NCBI GenBank assembly: GCA_005406025.1
Contig: BGZK01000711.1
Span: 244,311 to 308,310 of the forward strand
Source of the DNA: Eumeta japonica
Lineage: Eukaryota > Arthropoda > Insecta > Lepidoptera > Psychidae
Length of the DNA stretch: 64,000 nt
Direction of reading: 5' to 3'
Shown here piece after piece: positions 22,163 to 33,976 of the stretch (its first letter is position 1; every line of letters begins with the position of its first letter). Made by a program: the position numbers and the translations under genes. The notes beneath the pieces were generated by a model. It was not told the DNA's origin. It did no database searches and worked only from the letters and a program-made list of their open reading frames with translations.

Positions 22163-24177
22163 AGCGATGAAAATCAGCTCAAAAATTATATTGACATTTA
22201 CGAATGCAGTCAAATCACTCAAACACAAACCATAGACCAGCACACGATTAGCGCCATAAATAATAGACATAGTGACGTATTCAAAAGTTAAAATTTAAAT
22301 GTCTAGACACAATTAATATTAAATATCATGACGGTTCAAATATGGATTAAACAATCAAATAAAAATGAGTATGCTTAGAATAAAAATGAACAAGGAGACT
22401 ATCAAGCTATTTGTCTGATTTTTTTTTTTTGTAGAGAATAAATCTTGAGAGGGATGGTCGATATGCATTTACAATATTACAAGTATCAGGATAATTAAAA
22501 TGGTATCATGAAGTGATTATAATGGAAAAAAAATAAATTTCCATTGGTAATAAAAATAATTTTTATTTATAACATAATGGATCTATTTACAAATAACTAC
22601 AGACAAAATATCGTAAAACTATAATACAAATTGCTTAGTCATAAACTAAGTTTTTTTTTTGTTCTGGGTAAATAAATGCTAAAACAAAAATAAAATATTG
22701 TAGATACAGGAACTATGTATTAACAAACATCCATGAAACAAGGTGTAAACATTCATGTTCAAAAAGTAAAAGAAGTTATAAGCGGGATTTAAACAAACGA
22801 GACTCAAAGCTGAACAAAATATTCTAAACGATAAAGTAAAACAAAAATTTAAAAACAAAAAGCTCATTTTATTTTTTATTATTTATTATAATATTTATTG
22901 TAATGAATTATAATTGAAGGGCAAAAAAGACGTGAAACAGTAATTTTAAATAACCAATATAATGACTGTGCCTAGTCAGTACATATATGTACATGCAATG
23001 TGCATTTAAATTATTTTTCAACCCCTTCTTTAAGAATGATTTAAATACTATTAATAAAAATTAATTGGTAGCAGTACACCTAAGTTATAAAAACATTAAA
23101 AAGTAATTTGTGTGCTCGGCTACCCCACGTATACAGAATGTCTGTACATAATGTTGTGACGAGTTGTCCCTTCATACTGTGAATAAAATTGACCCGTAAA
23201 ATAAGTTTTCAGTTTGAGTAAAAGAGCTTGTTACAGAACGAATAAAGTTGAATGTCACAAATAGGAACATTCGTTTAAATTGTAAGTAATTGCTTAAATA
23301 TTTATTTTATTTCAATGTAGGATATTCATCATAGAATTTTGTTTGTATATTACTGGTTTAAAAAAAAATGTTTTTATATTAGTCTTATTCTTCCAATTCC
23401 AATCATACTTTCAAAAATTTAGTCATTAAGAATATAGATAACATTATGAACGTTTAGTTTTTATTAAGTTTTAGTGAAAGAATTTATGTATAGAGGAAAA
23501 AAAATTTTTTTTGACATGTATATTAATAAGGCTGTTAGGTACGTCAAGGTTCGGTTCTTGGACCATGTTAATTTATATTAATTATCTACTAAGCTTTACT
23601 AAGTATAGGCATATGATGATATTTCTTTAATTTTGATGATTCATTCGCAGTTACCGGTTTTTAACGAAGCAAACAGAATCATCACTGAAATACTTTGGTG
23701 TTTTGCTATTAATAATCTTTTTGTAAATATGAAAACAAAATTGATTAAATTTTGGATGCTTAATACTAAACAGATTGACGCAAACCAAATAATAAAGAAA
23801 AAGGTATTGGATATTTGATTTCATGACTTTATTTCATGATCTCATTTTACATATTAAGTTAAGATTGTGAATTAAGTTTGCAGTATACGCAGTCAAAAGA
23901 AGTCGACAACTTACAGATGAAACCGCTGTGTAATTCATATATTGTAGGTCCTTTCATAGTTTCATGATATGTAATTTTACTATGGGATCATATAATTGAT
24001 ATTAATACAATTTTTATTTTACTTGATTGATTGTTCGTGTCGTGAAATTTGAGACCAAAAGCGTTTTCCAGACAAAATATAAAGAAGTCAATATTTTAAC
24101 TATAACGTCGTAATATATATACACAGAAAATATACTTTATTGCAAAAAATACAAAATTGTAGAAAAAAAAGGAGTAA
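22163..24177. other. Faf1 upstream region / intergenic
   Basis: Just upstream of the Faf1 ATG (22163-22290) lies the presumed 5' UTR and promoter; no TATA box stands out, and a TGACGTA motif sits at about 22272-22278. The rest is AT-rich. It contains several AATAAA-like words in both directions and a 61-codon open stretch at 23633-23818 without similarity I can name. Confidence 0.5.
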
Positions 24178-24179
24178 TA

Positions 24180-25345
24180 CGTTGGGTGCAATGTGAATTT
24201 CTTAAACGAATAAGAAAAAATTACAATGAATGGTCAAAAAATTGTTTCTCAAAATATTCTTCGTTAGCATAAATGCACCTTTACATACGAATAAACCAAT
24301 TTTGAACACATTCATGCCACTCCTTCTTAGTGACCTCGGAAACTTGTTTTTCATACTCTTCGAAAAAGACTTCTGGCGATGAAAATTGTTGATCGCGTAA
24401 TTGGTTCTTATTTTTTGCGAACTAAAAAAGTCACAAAATGCCAGGTCGGAACTTTAAGCAGTGTTGCTCATAATTTTACGTTTTTCTCCTTCACAAATTT
24501 ATTTGTCTATTTGGTCGTGTGAGAACTGGATTGTTATGATACAAAATTATACGACGTTTACGGTTATTTTACGGAGTTCGTCAATAATTTCTGGCAAACA
24601 AATGGGTGTGTACCAATCACTATTCACGGTACGACAATTCTACAAAGCAACTATAGCCACATGTCCAGTCTTATTAAAAAAAGAAGCAATCATCCGCTTA
24701 GAGGCATTTCGTTCGCGCGCTGCTTTTGTTGGTTTCAGTTCATTTCGATAGACTCATAAGGTCGATTGCTGCTTTGTTTCTGTGTCGTAGCAATAAATTC
24801 GTGTTTCGTCACCTGTTACTATGTCCCACACCAAATTTGATGCCTCTTCCTTGAATTTGGCAAACATGACATTGCATCAAGTGACGCGGTTAGTCGAATC
24901 TCATGGTAGGTTTTATACCTGTCTGTTTGCGTCATATGGCGCACAGCATTCATGTTTTTGTTGTTGACAACGGTGGACGGGCGACCATCACGATATTTGT
25001 CACTGAGATTGACTCAACCGCGCTTGAATTCTGCAAACCAGTTACAAATAGTCGTTTTGCATGGTGTTTTATCGCCTAAAGCAGTTCGAAGCCAAACGAG
25101 GCTCTTCTGAGCTGTTAAATTATACTTAAAATTATAGAAAATCATACTACGAAAATTTTCACGACTAAAATCCATAGCGATAGACACGCTATTTTTTAAT
25201 GACACCACAATATAAAAACAATGACAGTTAGATGAAATAAACTGTTTTTTTTCACCCAAATAGTTCAATTTTCAAAGGTAGTAGTTACTTTTTAGATGTT
25301 GTGTATGTAAGTGGCCAGTTCCAGAAACTTATAGTGCGCCTTACG
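24180..25345 (-). mobile_element. Mariner relic, copy A (TIR-bounded)
   Basis: Bounded by TA at 24178-24179 and 25346-25347. Read from its 5' end (25345) it begins CGTAAGGCGCACTATAAG; the far end, inverted, reads CGTTGGGTGCAATGTG, so the TIR is about CGTnGGGYGCA. Minus-strand coding remnants: MDFSRENFRSMIFYNF, NWFAEFKRG, DKYRDGRPSTVVNNKNMNAV, SNLVWDIVTGDETRIYCYD, SKRMIASFFNKTGHVAIVAL, SDWYTPICLPEIIDELRK and a C-terminal RSGMNVFKIGLFVCKG. The middle third of the N-terminal half and the second catalytic HDN region are deleted, and several stops occur. Same family as the copy at 47634-48721. Confidence 0.85.
25014..25175 (-). pseudogene. Mariner copy A transposase N-terminus
   Basis: Starts MDFSRENFRSMIFYNFKYNL and continues to FAEFKRG before a stop. 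This is the HTH DNA-binding start of the transposase. A Met further upstream would add an unrelated leader, so the MDFS start is preferred because it matches the family. Confidence 0.75.
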
Positions 25346-25559
25346 TATCATACTATCGACTATCAACACTACATATGAGAATGATCTTCCTATTTATAAA
25401 ATCCAATTCAGCAAAGTTAAAAAACCATTCAAAGGCCAATGTGTGTGCTTCTATAAAGTCCCACCTTAATTGAAAATTTACTGTTACATTCATATAAAAT
25501 TATCTTTAAAACCTTTATATAGGAAGGGTCATTATGCTAACTTGTATTAATACATTAAT

Positions 25560-25640
25560 GAAAAATCTGGCCAATTATGAATCGAACTAGCACACGAAAG
25601 GTTCTGTACCACTGTACAATATTGAACACTACATGCTTGT
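25560..25640 (-). mobile_element. tRNA-derived SINE-like segment, minus strand
   Basis: On the minus strand, TGTACAGTGGTACAGAAC (A-box-like, 25618-25601) is followed by CTAGTTCGATTC (B box, 25590-25579). The spacing fits a tRNA-derived SINE head. Confidence 0.45.
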
Positions 25641-25710
25641 TAAAAATAGTTACAAGAACAAAAAATAATATTGAACAAAAACGTCAAAAAAAAAACGCAT
25701 TTCTTATATG

Positions 25711-28260
25711 TAGTCTGGTCGAGAAGTGAGTTTTCTGCGAAAAATAGTTAAAACAGTCTTAAAATATGGGGTTTGGTGCATTGGATTCGGAATTCAATCC
25801 TGAAGAATGGGAATTTTGGAATTTATCCGCCAATAAAATTCCAATTGTTATAAACAAAAACGAAAAGTCAAAAGGTAGTGTCCGTTTTGCAGCTATAACT
25901 CAAAAATATTAAAGTTAGCTCAAATTTGAAAAAGTTCCTAAAAGAGAAAATTTTAGTAAAATAACTCCCGACTCGGAGTTGCTCTATTATTTATAATTTT
26001 AATTTTACGCTGAAAATTGGGTTCCGCACGGCCGTTTCAGCGCTGTCGCCGCCAAACGAAGCGTGCATTATAAAATAATTTTTTCAATATTCAATATTAA
26101 TTTAAAATTTGGAAAAATTATAGTGTCTTCTAGAAACTTGAAAGAATACGATCCCGTTGGAAAAAATGTTTAACTCTATTTTTCTTAAAGTTATCTAATA
26201 GTTAATTAAGTAATTTTTCATGGACTTTAGTTTTATTAAATCTCATATAAAAGTTTAAATAATGCACCTATAATTTTTTTTTTTTGGGAGCTTCTTATAT
26301 ACATAATAAACAAGACTCCGTTATAAAATTTATAAAAGTTTTTTATTTGTTTATTATGATTTTTAAGTAAACAAAAATGAAAAATCGGGTATTAAAAATT
26401 TTTACTAAAATTTGATTGTAGTTGCTTCTGTATTTATATATCGTGTTTAATAGTTTTGCTAAAAATTTTTGCGCCATTTGTTTATAAATTTTTATAAACA
26501 AATAGACAAGTTTAATATTTATCGAAAATTTTTTGCCATTTTATTTTGTAAAATGATGATTTAAAAAATTTTTTTCTTAAAACAATTTTAATTGTTTATA
26601 ATCGTTTTTCATTTATCAATCCTTTAAATTATTTATTAAAATTTTTTTAATTCATCATTTTCTATTCTTAATATAATTATAAAAAAAATTTATTTCAATT
26701 TTCATTGTTTATCAAATAAACAATTTGTTATAAACAAATTCTGATTTTCCTTATATTTTTTTGCCGTAACTTTAATAAATTATAAATACAGTCATGTGCA
26801 TCAAAGTGGTCAAAAAAATTTTTCTCTATTTGTTTTTGCATTTTAAATAATTTTTCAAATCAAACTCGAAACCGTCCTCTGTTTTGTCAACCTCCAAATT
26901 GTTATAACTTCTAAACTATTGGTGATACGGTCCCTGACACTCAAGTCGATCTTTTAGACAAATTATAGATACAGAGGAGATAAAAAATTGATTAGATAGA
27001 TCAATAAATTGTCTAAAAGACCGACCCGAATGTCAAAGACCGTATCACCAATAGTTTAGAAGTTATAACAATTTAAAAGTTGACAAAACAGAGGACGGTT
27101 TCGAGTTTGATTTGAAAAATTATTTAAAATGCAAAACAAATAGAGAAAAATTTTTGACCACTTTGATGCACATGACTGTATTTATAATTTATTAAAGTTA
27201 CGGCAAAAAATATAAGGAAAATCAGAATTTGTTTATAACAAATTGTTTATTTGATAAACAATGAAAATTTTTTTTTTTATAATTATATTAAGAATAGAAA
27301 ATGATGAATTAAAAAAATTCTTAATAAATAATTTAAAGGATTGATAAATGAAAAAATTATAAACAATTAAAATTGTTTTTAAGAAAAATTTTTTAAAATC
27401 ATCATTTACAAAGACAATAAAATGGCTAAAAAATTTTCGATAAATATTAAACTTGTCTATTTGTTTATAAAAATTTATAAACAAATGGCAAAAATTTTAG
27501 CAAAACTATTAAACACGATATATAAATACAGAAGCAACTACAATCAAATTTTTAGTAAAAAATTTTAATATTTTACCGGATTTTTCATTTTTGTTTACTT
27601 AAAAAATCATAATAAACAAATAAAAACTTTTATAAATTTTATAACGGAGTCTTGTTTATTATGTATATAAGAAGAGCTCCCAAAAGAAAAAAATTATAGG
27701 TGCATTATTTAAACTTTTATATGAGATTTAATAAAAACTAAAGTCCATGAAAAATTACTTAATTAACTATTAGATAACTTTAAGAAAAATAGAGTTAAAC
27801 ATTTTTTCCAACGGGATCGTATTCTTTCAAGTTTCTAGAAGACACTATAATTTTTCCAAATTTTAAATTAATATTGAATATTGAAAAAATTATTTTATAA
27901 TGCACGCTTCGTTTGGCGGCGCGACAGCTGAAACGGATGCAACCCAATTTTCAGCGTAAAATTAAAATTATAAATAATAGAGCTACAACCCGGAGTCGGG
28001 AGTTATTTTACTAAATTTTCTCCTCTTTTAGGAACTTTTTTCAAATTTGAGCTAACTTTAATATTTTTGAGTTATAGCTGCAAAACGGACACTACCTTTT
28101 GACTTTTCGTTTTTGTTTATAACAATTGGAATTTTATTGGCGGATAAATTCCAAAATTCCCATTCTTCAGGATTGAATTCCGAATCCAATGCACCAAACC
28201 CCATATTTTTAAGACTGTTTTAACTATTTTTCGCAGAAAACTCACTTCTCGACCAAACTA
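25711..28260. mobile_element. 2.55-kb near-perfect palindrome flanked by TA (foldback element)
   Basis: The sequence from 25711 rightwards reappears inverted ending at 28260, with arms of about 1.25 kb meeting at about 26985 around a loop of roughly 40 nt (TAGATACAGAGGAGAT...). The outer ends are TAGTCTGGTCGAGAAGTGAG on the left and the inverse of TAGTTTGGTCGAGAAGTGAG on the right, so TA borders both ends. Arms match base for base over long runs. They differ mainly near 26030-26050 against 27920-27940, plus scattered substitutions. The arms are extremely AT-rich with no credible ORF; an 83-codon open stretch at 27233-27484 is low complexity. Interpreted as a foldback or long-TIR non-autonomous transposon. 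Confidence 0.85.
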
Positions 28261-30280
28261 ATGGGGACCTCTTTTAATTTTTAACTATGTTTTATTTTTA
28301 TAATTTGTTTTTATAGCGACTCCAGTACAAATACAGTGTGAATATTTATGTATCTATTTACTGCCGTTATTAATATCGAGAAAAAATGTCAAAAAATTAC
28401 GTTTGTAACGTGGAGCCCTCTTTTTTTAATTTAATATTTATTTACAATTTCTTGTTATAGCAGCAATAGAAATACATACTATGTATATGAAAATTTCAAT
28501 TGTCTAGTTATTACGGTTCATGCAACCATCTGGTAGACTAATGGACAAACAAACGAATAACAGGGGCTTAGCGTAACCACAGGGTATCGAAGGGAGCCCT
28601 GTTGATACCCTGTGAATACAGAACGCTAAAGACGCATGGGATGAACCGAAATGACATGAGAGAGATCGAATACAGCTATCAGGTTATTTTATGTTATTGC
28701 TAAGTTTTGTATTACTTAGACAAATACTAATTTCATTTTTTATAACTTTGGGTAAAAATGAGCAACCCTTACAATTTTAAGTCGGTTTTTTCAGGATGAA
28801 TCTTTTATAGTTCAAAAAAACTGCTGTGGAGTATAAAAAAATATTTTTACTATAATGAATCGCTCAGAGAAGATACACTTTTCGTTTATGTTTTTCTTGT
28901 AATATAATACTGTGAATGACTATTCACCTCCACGTTCACGACCGACATCCATGTTGATCAGTCAAAAAGTAGATTTTTGTAAACAACTTTCAGATTTCTT
29001 TCTTGATGGATTCTTAAAAAAAATATCTTTTATGCTGATAAAATTACGTATGTAGCTGTAAAGATATTTTTGACGAATTTTTGCACTTATTTTATACTAT
29101 TGGTTTATCTCATTATTTTGAAAAGTATTACTGATAATTTGGAGGTCGAAAAGTTTAAAAACACTTGTGCTTCTTTTCTGTTTTGAAGAACTCCAAAGTA
29201 AAATCGACTGTTTTTGAGCTCGGAAAGCTTTTTTGTGATGATATAATTTTAGTATCGCTTTAGTAGAATTACTATAGTACATGGCGAATGTCAAGTCAAT
29301 GACATCGCACTGCAATATTCACGGTGTAGATACCGACGACAACACCGGCAGTCACCGCACACCGACAGACTAAAAGTTCACAGACACGAAAACGGACGGA
29401 GGGCGTCCCGGGCCGGAGCACATAGAAGCGGATAACGATACACGTACCACGCAGACGACACATCCCGATACTGGTCATACAACATCTGAAATTGTAATAG
29501 AACCCCTAGGGCATGTACTGCTAGATGCGCAATAGCACACGGTATAGCATGCGGTTTGGCATACGGTTTGATTGAATTTTTTAACAACTTTTGAAATGAG
29601 GCGGCTCAATAGTTTAAAAACTATTTGAAAAATTATACGAAATCGATTGATTTTAAATTTTGCTGGAAATCTAAATTTGGTTAAGTCTTTTTGAATGCCG
29701 TAAGCCCGATCCTATAATTAATTCTTCGTTGAATTAAATAAAGAAACTAAAGGTATTAAAAGTTTACATGCACATCCACAAATACACCTTCCTACATACG
29801 CCTACACACAATCACGCACACTCTTACACATGCATATTCCAACATTCTTTTAAAAATAATCAGAAGAACTTTGGACTTCAAATCCACATCAGAAAATTCT
29901 CTATTTTGGAAAGTCAAACTGAAAAAATAATGTCCCTTACGTTATTACAATTTTAAATTTTCTTAGCGGGAAGTTACAAATGTGATATCGTTGACGTATT
30001 TTTTATACTTTAATATTTTCGAGCATCTTGATTTCCGCAACAGTAAGTTTTGATGTAAGCTCATTAGTTCAAACATTTTTGGTTTTTACGAGTAACACGC
30101 TCAAGCGCGAATCCATCGTTGTGGGCACGATTGGCATGCCCACAACCCTTACAGACTTGTGACGTCTAACTTTCACGGTTCGCTGGAGTCGATAGGATGA
30201 TATTATATCCAATGCATTATTAAAATAAAAACCAAAATGAATCGTGCATGATTCGGAACGGAGAAAGAACTTAAGTGGCC
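28261..30280. other. Intergenic, no gene recognised
   Basis: Mostly AT-rich. A GC-richer patch at about 29300-29530 is open on the minus strand in two overlapping frames but has no recognisable protein. Small hairpins: 28579-28611 (CACAGGGTATC/GATACCCTGTG) and 30118-30146 (GTTGTGGGCA/TGCCCACAAC). Confidence 0.5.
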
Positions 30281-31005
30281 TTTACATTATTCAACTGTCG
30301 TACAAGTTGTATGCAACTGTCGCAAGCGTCTTTGCATTTATACGACACGTCGAAAAACGACTGCGACGAAACTGACTCATTATTTATTCGGCTTAGGAAT
30401 GGATCGTAAAAAACTAGCTGCTATTACGGCGGTTGTAGTGTCTAAAAAAAAAACCAAAAAAAAGATCGCAAAAGATGAAAGACTTCGCTGATGAAAAAAA
30501 AGCATTTTCCAACATTGGCTTATTGCAGGCTATATCAAACTTATGGCTCCACGTACCCCCTTATAAAGTTTCAGAGAACGGCGAAACCCACAAGAAAGTA
30601 ATAAAATTGGCTGTTGAAGAAAAAAGGGTTTTTTAATCCATAAAAAGTAAGAAACAATAAATACTAATAAAAACATATAAAAAGAAATATCTTTTTAGTA
30701 TCAATGTGATAGATGGGGGCTTGTTTCTTGTCGCAAATTGAATCAGTTCTTAAATTTTTGTTTTCCCAAGACGAACTCTTAATATTCCACAATCAAAAAT
30801 GTTTTTGATATACATTTATGAATTCTTTAAAACACTTTTGTTTTCTTTTGTTTGTGTTTTGTTTTGAATTATATTTTTGTTCTCCGTTTTGTAGGACACG
30901 ACCAACCTTGCCCACATCTGAAGCTAAATGACACAGTCGTACAAATCGTATCGATTAGCATTTACATTGTAAAACCGTCGTACAAATTGCACAAGTTGGA
31001 ACTTG
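30281..31005 (+). mobile_element. Possible Harbinger-type transposon relic
   Basis: An ATG at about 30401 starts MDRKKLAAITAVVVSKKKTK, like the N-terminus of HARBI1-like nucleases of insect PIF/Harbinger elements, but a stop follows after about 30 codons and the rest is scrambled. Related words CTGTCGTACAAGTTG (left, about 30295) and GTCGTACAAATTG (right, about 30980) lie at the two sides as subterminal repeats. Weakly supported. Confidence 0.35.
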
Positions 31006-31016
31006 GCGGGATCCGC

Positions 31017-31482
31017 GGCCTTATTATCTAAAAGAAATCGATTTCTGATTTCGCATGATTCTAAAATTATTTTAATAATTTCCATGTTGATATTTCAAAA
31101 TGCTAATTTCTTTCTATAAACAGTGTAGTCTCTACAATGAAATCACTAAATTATCATAATGGAATTTAATCGCATATTTGAATTCAAAAACCGTTAGAGA
31201 TTGCGATTTCGCAATTATTTGAAAATTACGCTCTCAAACCGAATACTGGGGCCTTATTATCTAAAAGAAATCGATTTCTGATTTCGCATGATTTTAAAAT
31301 TATTTTAGTAATTCCCAAGTTGATATTTCGAAATGCTAATTTCTTTCTATAAACAGTGTAGTCTCTACAATGAAATCACTAAATTATCATAATGGAATTT
31401 AATCGCATATTTGAATTCAAAAACCGTTAGAGATCGCGATTTCGCAATTATTTGAAAATTACGCTCTCAAACCGAAGACTGT
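31017..31482 (+). repeat. Tandem duplication, 2 x 233 bp
   Basis: Units 31017-31249 and 31250-31482 both run from GGCCTTATTATCTAAAAG to ACGCTCTCAAACCGAA with only a handful of substitutions. It is the terminal part of the foldback element, duplicated head to tail. Confidence 0.88.
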
Positions 31483-32312
31483 AGCGAAGTCTACAGCGAT
31501 TCTCAAGCGATTTACAATCAATTTTCCGTCATTTGTATTTCGTACAAAGTGAATAATTATTTTTTTATGTAAGTCGTTAAATATAAATAAAATCTTTGCA
31601 CAATTATCGAGGACCTATGACATTGCAATAGTATAGTTTAATTGGACTAATTTGATGATGGAGCCAGAAAGTTGGCACAGGAATTTCATAACGGAATAAC
31701 ATATCCTAGTCGTGTTTGAGCTTGTCAGAGTTGTCTTGAGATGTACTCGTTGTGTGCGCACATGTACATTGCCGTCAAAACTTCCGAGTCGCCTTCCTTT
31801 TTGGTGGCGTGGCGCTGACGCTAGTAGTCTGTGCCGTTAGTGAACATAGGTAACCTAACTTCAATCGAAAAAAAGTTTACTTTATAGAGTTTTTTGTTAT
31901 TATCAGTCAGGATGAATAACTGATTGTTTTGTCGACATTAATATAAGGTTCAAATATCAGGCGAAATCGGCAGAAGAGAGTACCTACTTTCGGAAATCAA
32001 TTTAAACACCTCTATTAGATTCTGTTATTAATGATTCAGGACAAAGATTGTCTCCGGAGGTACTCAACCTATTTTAGTTGGGAGTTTTTCCACCTAAACC
32101 GAATATTTGTGACAGAAACTGGCATTTATATCGATATCGAGACGGTGAAAAAAGTGGGTCAGATGTACAGGCGATTGATTGTCGATAGTGAATCAACTGT
32201 TTATAAATGAGTACCGGCTATGGATGTCCGAGTAGAAGAGAGAATGTGAAAACAATTTCATGCGACCAAGATTTGTACCCTGACATAAAAATTTTCTTAT
32301 AAATACTGGAAA

Positions 32313-32440
32313 CTCCCGGTCAGCGTAGTACCTGCAGAGATCGTTTTCTACCTTCAAAGCAAAGCAAAGTTCTGATTGCGTGCCTCAATGGCACAGGAAA
32401 GATTATCCGAACTAGCTCTCATAATATGTGAACCTGAATA
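32313..32440 (+). pseudogene. hAT transposase C-terminal (dimerisation) fragment
   Basis: One frame reads LPVSVVPAEIVFYLQSKAKF, a stop, LRASMAQERLSELALIICE, then a stop. This matches the conserved hAT tail (LPVSVASAERSFS... and LRS-MSQERL-GLALL). The key Ser/Glu-Arg-Ser-Phe motif is degraded. It indicates that the foldback element derives from, or captured, a hAT transposon. Confidence 0.72.
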
Positions 32441-32539
32441 TCTATGAAATTATCAACGACTTGTCAAAAAAGAAACGTAAGCTCGAATTTGTAATTTAAG
32501 TAAGCACCTAAATAAAATTATTTAATATAAAACGCATAC

Positions 32540-32700
32540 TAGAGTTTATATTTATTTGATATCTTGTAAAAGCTTCTTCAAAATCGGTTCAGTAGTTTAG
32601 AGTCCAAATGAGACACTGTGATGAGCAAGCAAACACATATTGACTTTGTAATTTTCGTGAGCGAACAATCTAATAATTTATAGGTTCTTTAATTTACTAG
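32540..32700 (+). repeat. Retroposon-type tail
   Basis: AAAATCGGTTCAGTAGTTTA, followed by GAGACACTGTGATGAGCAAGCAA-like sequence with CAAACACA runs, is the decayed form of a 3' tail common to lepidopteran LINEs and SINEs. Confidence 0.4.
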
Positions 32701-33066
32701 TTTGCCCCCCGGGGGCCTTATCACCTAAAAGTACAAATCGATTGCCATTCCGGAATCGATTTGCGAGTCAAAATTGTTGGGTATAAAAAATGTTATTCTT
32801 ATACGTTATTCCGTTATGGAATTCCTGTGCCTACCTTCTGGCTCCATTATCAGATCAGTCAATTATACCATATTATTGTAATGTCATAGGTCCTCGATAA
32901 ATATGCAAAGATTTTATTTAATCTAACGACTTACATAAAAAAATATTCACTTTATACGAAATACAAGTGACGGAAAATCGATTGTAAATCGTTTGAGAAT
33001 CGCTATAGACTAGTTTTCGGTTTGAGAGCGTAATTTTCGACTAATTGCGAAATCGCGATCCCTAAC

Positions 33067-33437
33067 TAGAGGAAGATCCCAGAGCCCCCAGACGTCACTC
33101 ATTTTCTGATGGACAAAATAAATACGAGTGAGTAGTGGTGGGGTGTACTATGATCATATGACTAGTCGCTACCTTGGCCAGACGGCCAATTTTCAGGTAG
33201 CAATTAATCAAGGTACATAAAAACACTGCTCACCTCACTTAAATTCTGATAGCTGATTTTAACATATATTTTACACAATATCGTTAAAAATCAGTATTCA
33301 TTACTCCCAGACACATGCGGTCGGCGGTTTTACCTTGCAGACGCTTTAAAGCTCGGAAAAATTTAATTAAGATCACTTATTTTCTGATGCTTGATTTTAT
33401 ATATGTTCTTCAGACAACTATTTTAAAACGTTTTGCA
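33067..33437 (+). repeat. Left terminal inverted repeat of the 1.97-kb element
   Basis: Runs from TAGAGGAAGATCCCAG to ATTTTAAAACGTTTTGC and pairs with 34661-35032. Differences are few, for example CCAGACGGCC against CCAGAAGGCC. Confidence 0.85.
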
Positions 33438-33976
33438 AACCGGCAGACCGATCCAAGGGGCCAAACATTCCCTAGACCCAATTTTAAAGTCGCTGAGAGT
33501 ATGGGCGCGGGCATTATCCGTGCGTATTATGCGTGTATGTAGCATGTCTAATCGAAGTCGGAATTAATATTGAAATGTAAATAAAAATGCATACCCATTA
33601 GTAATTAACGCCTGTCATTTTAAAATATACTTTTTCGTATTCGTTTTATTTAATAGAGAATTAATTTTAAAGGTATTAATTTGAAAATCACGTAAATAAT
33701 TAAAGACTAACTTTGAGAAAAGTGCTCGTCTGACCGCAATAATTATAGAATCGTGCCTTACGGACTGTTTCATGAATGTTAATTTTTTAATCGAATTAAT
33801 TTCAATTTTTAAAGTAAATATCAAGAGGTTTACAAAGTATTAATAATTTAATTAAATAACAGCAACCTTTTCAAATAATTATTTATTGGTAACGAACCTT
33901 ACAAGACTACAAAAATCGGAAAAATATTTTTTTTACATAATTTTGTTAATTTAATTTGTAAATATTTGACTGGCTT

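Noticed and set aside
24461..24751. 96-codon plus-strand open frame
   Set aside because: It is the antisense shadow of the mariner copy A catalytic region on the minus strand.
27233..27484. 83-codon open frame on the minus strand within the palindrome
   Set aside because: Built almost only of Phe, Ile, Lys and Asn from AT-rich sequence; no motif, and the matching arm does not preserve the frame.
29296..29587. Overlapping minus-strand open frames in a GC-richer patch
   Set aside because: Arg/Val/Cys-rich without a known pattern, no splice context; two frames open at once points to composition.
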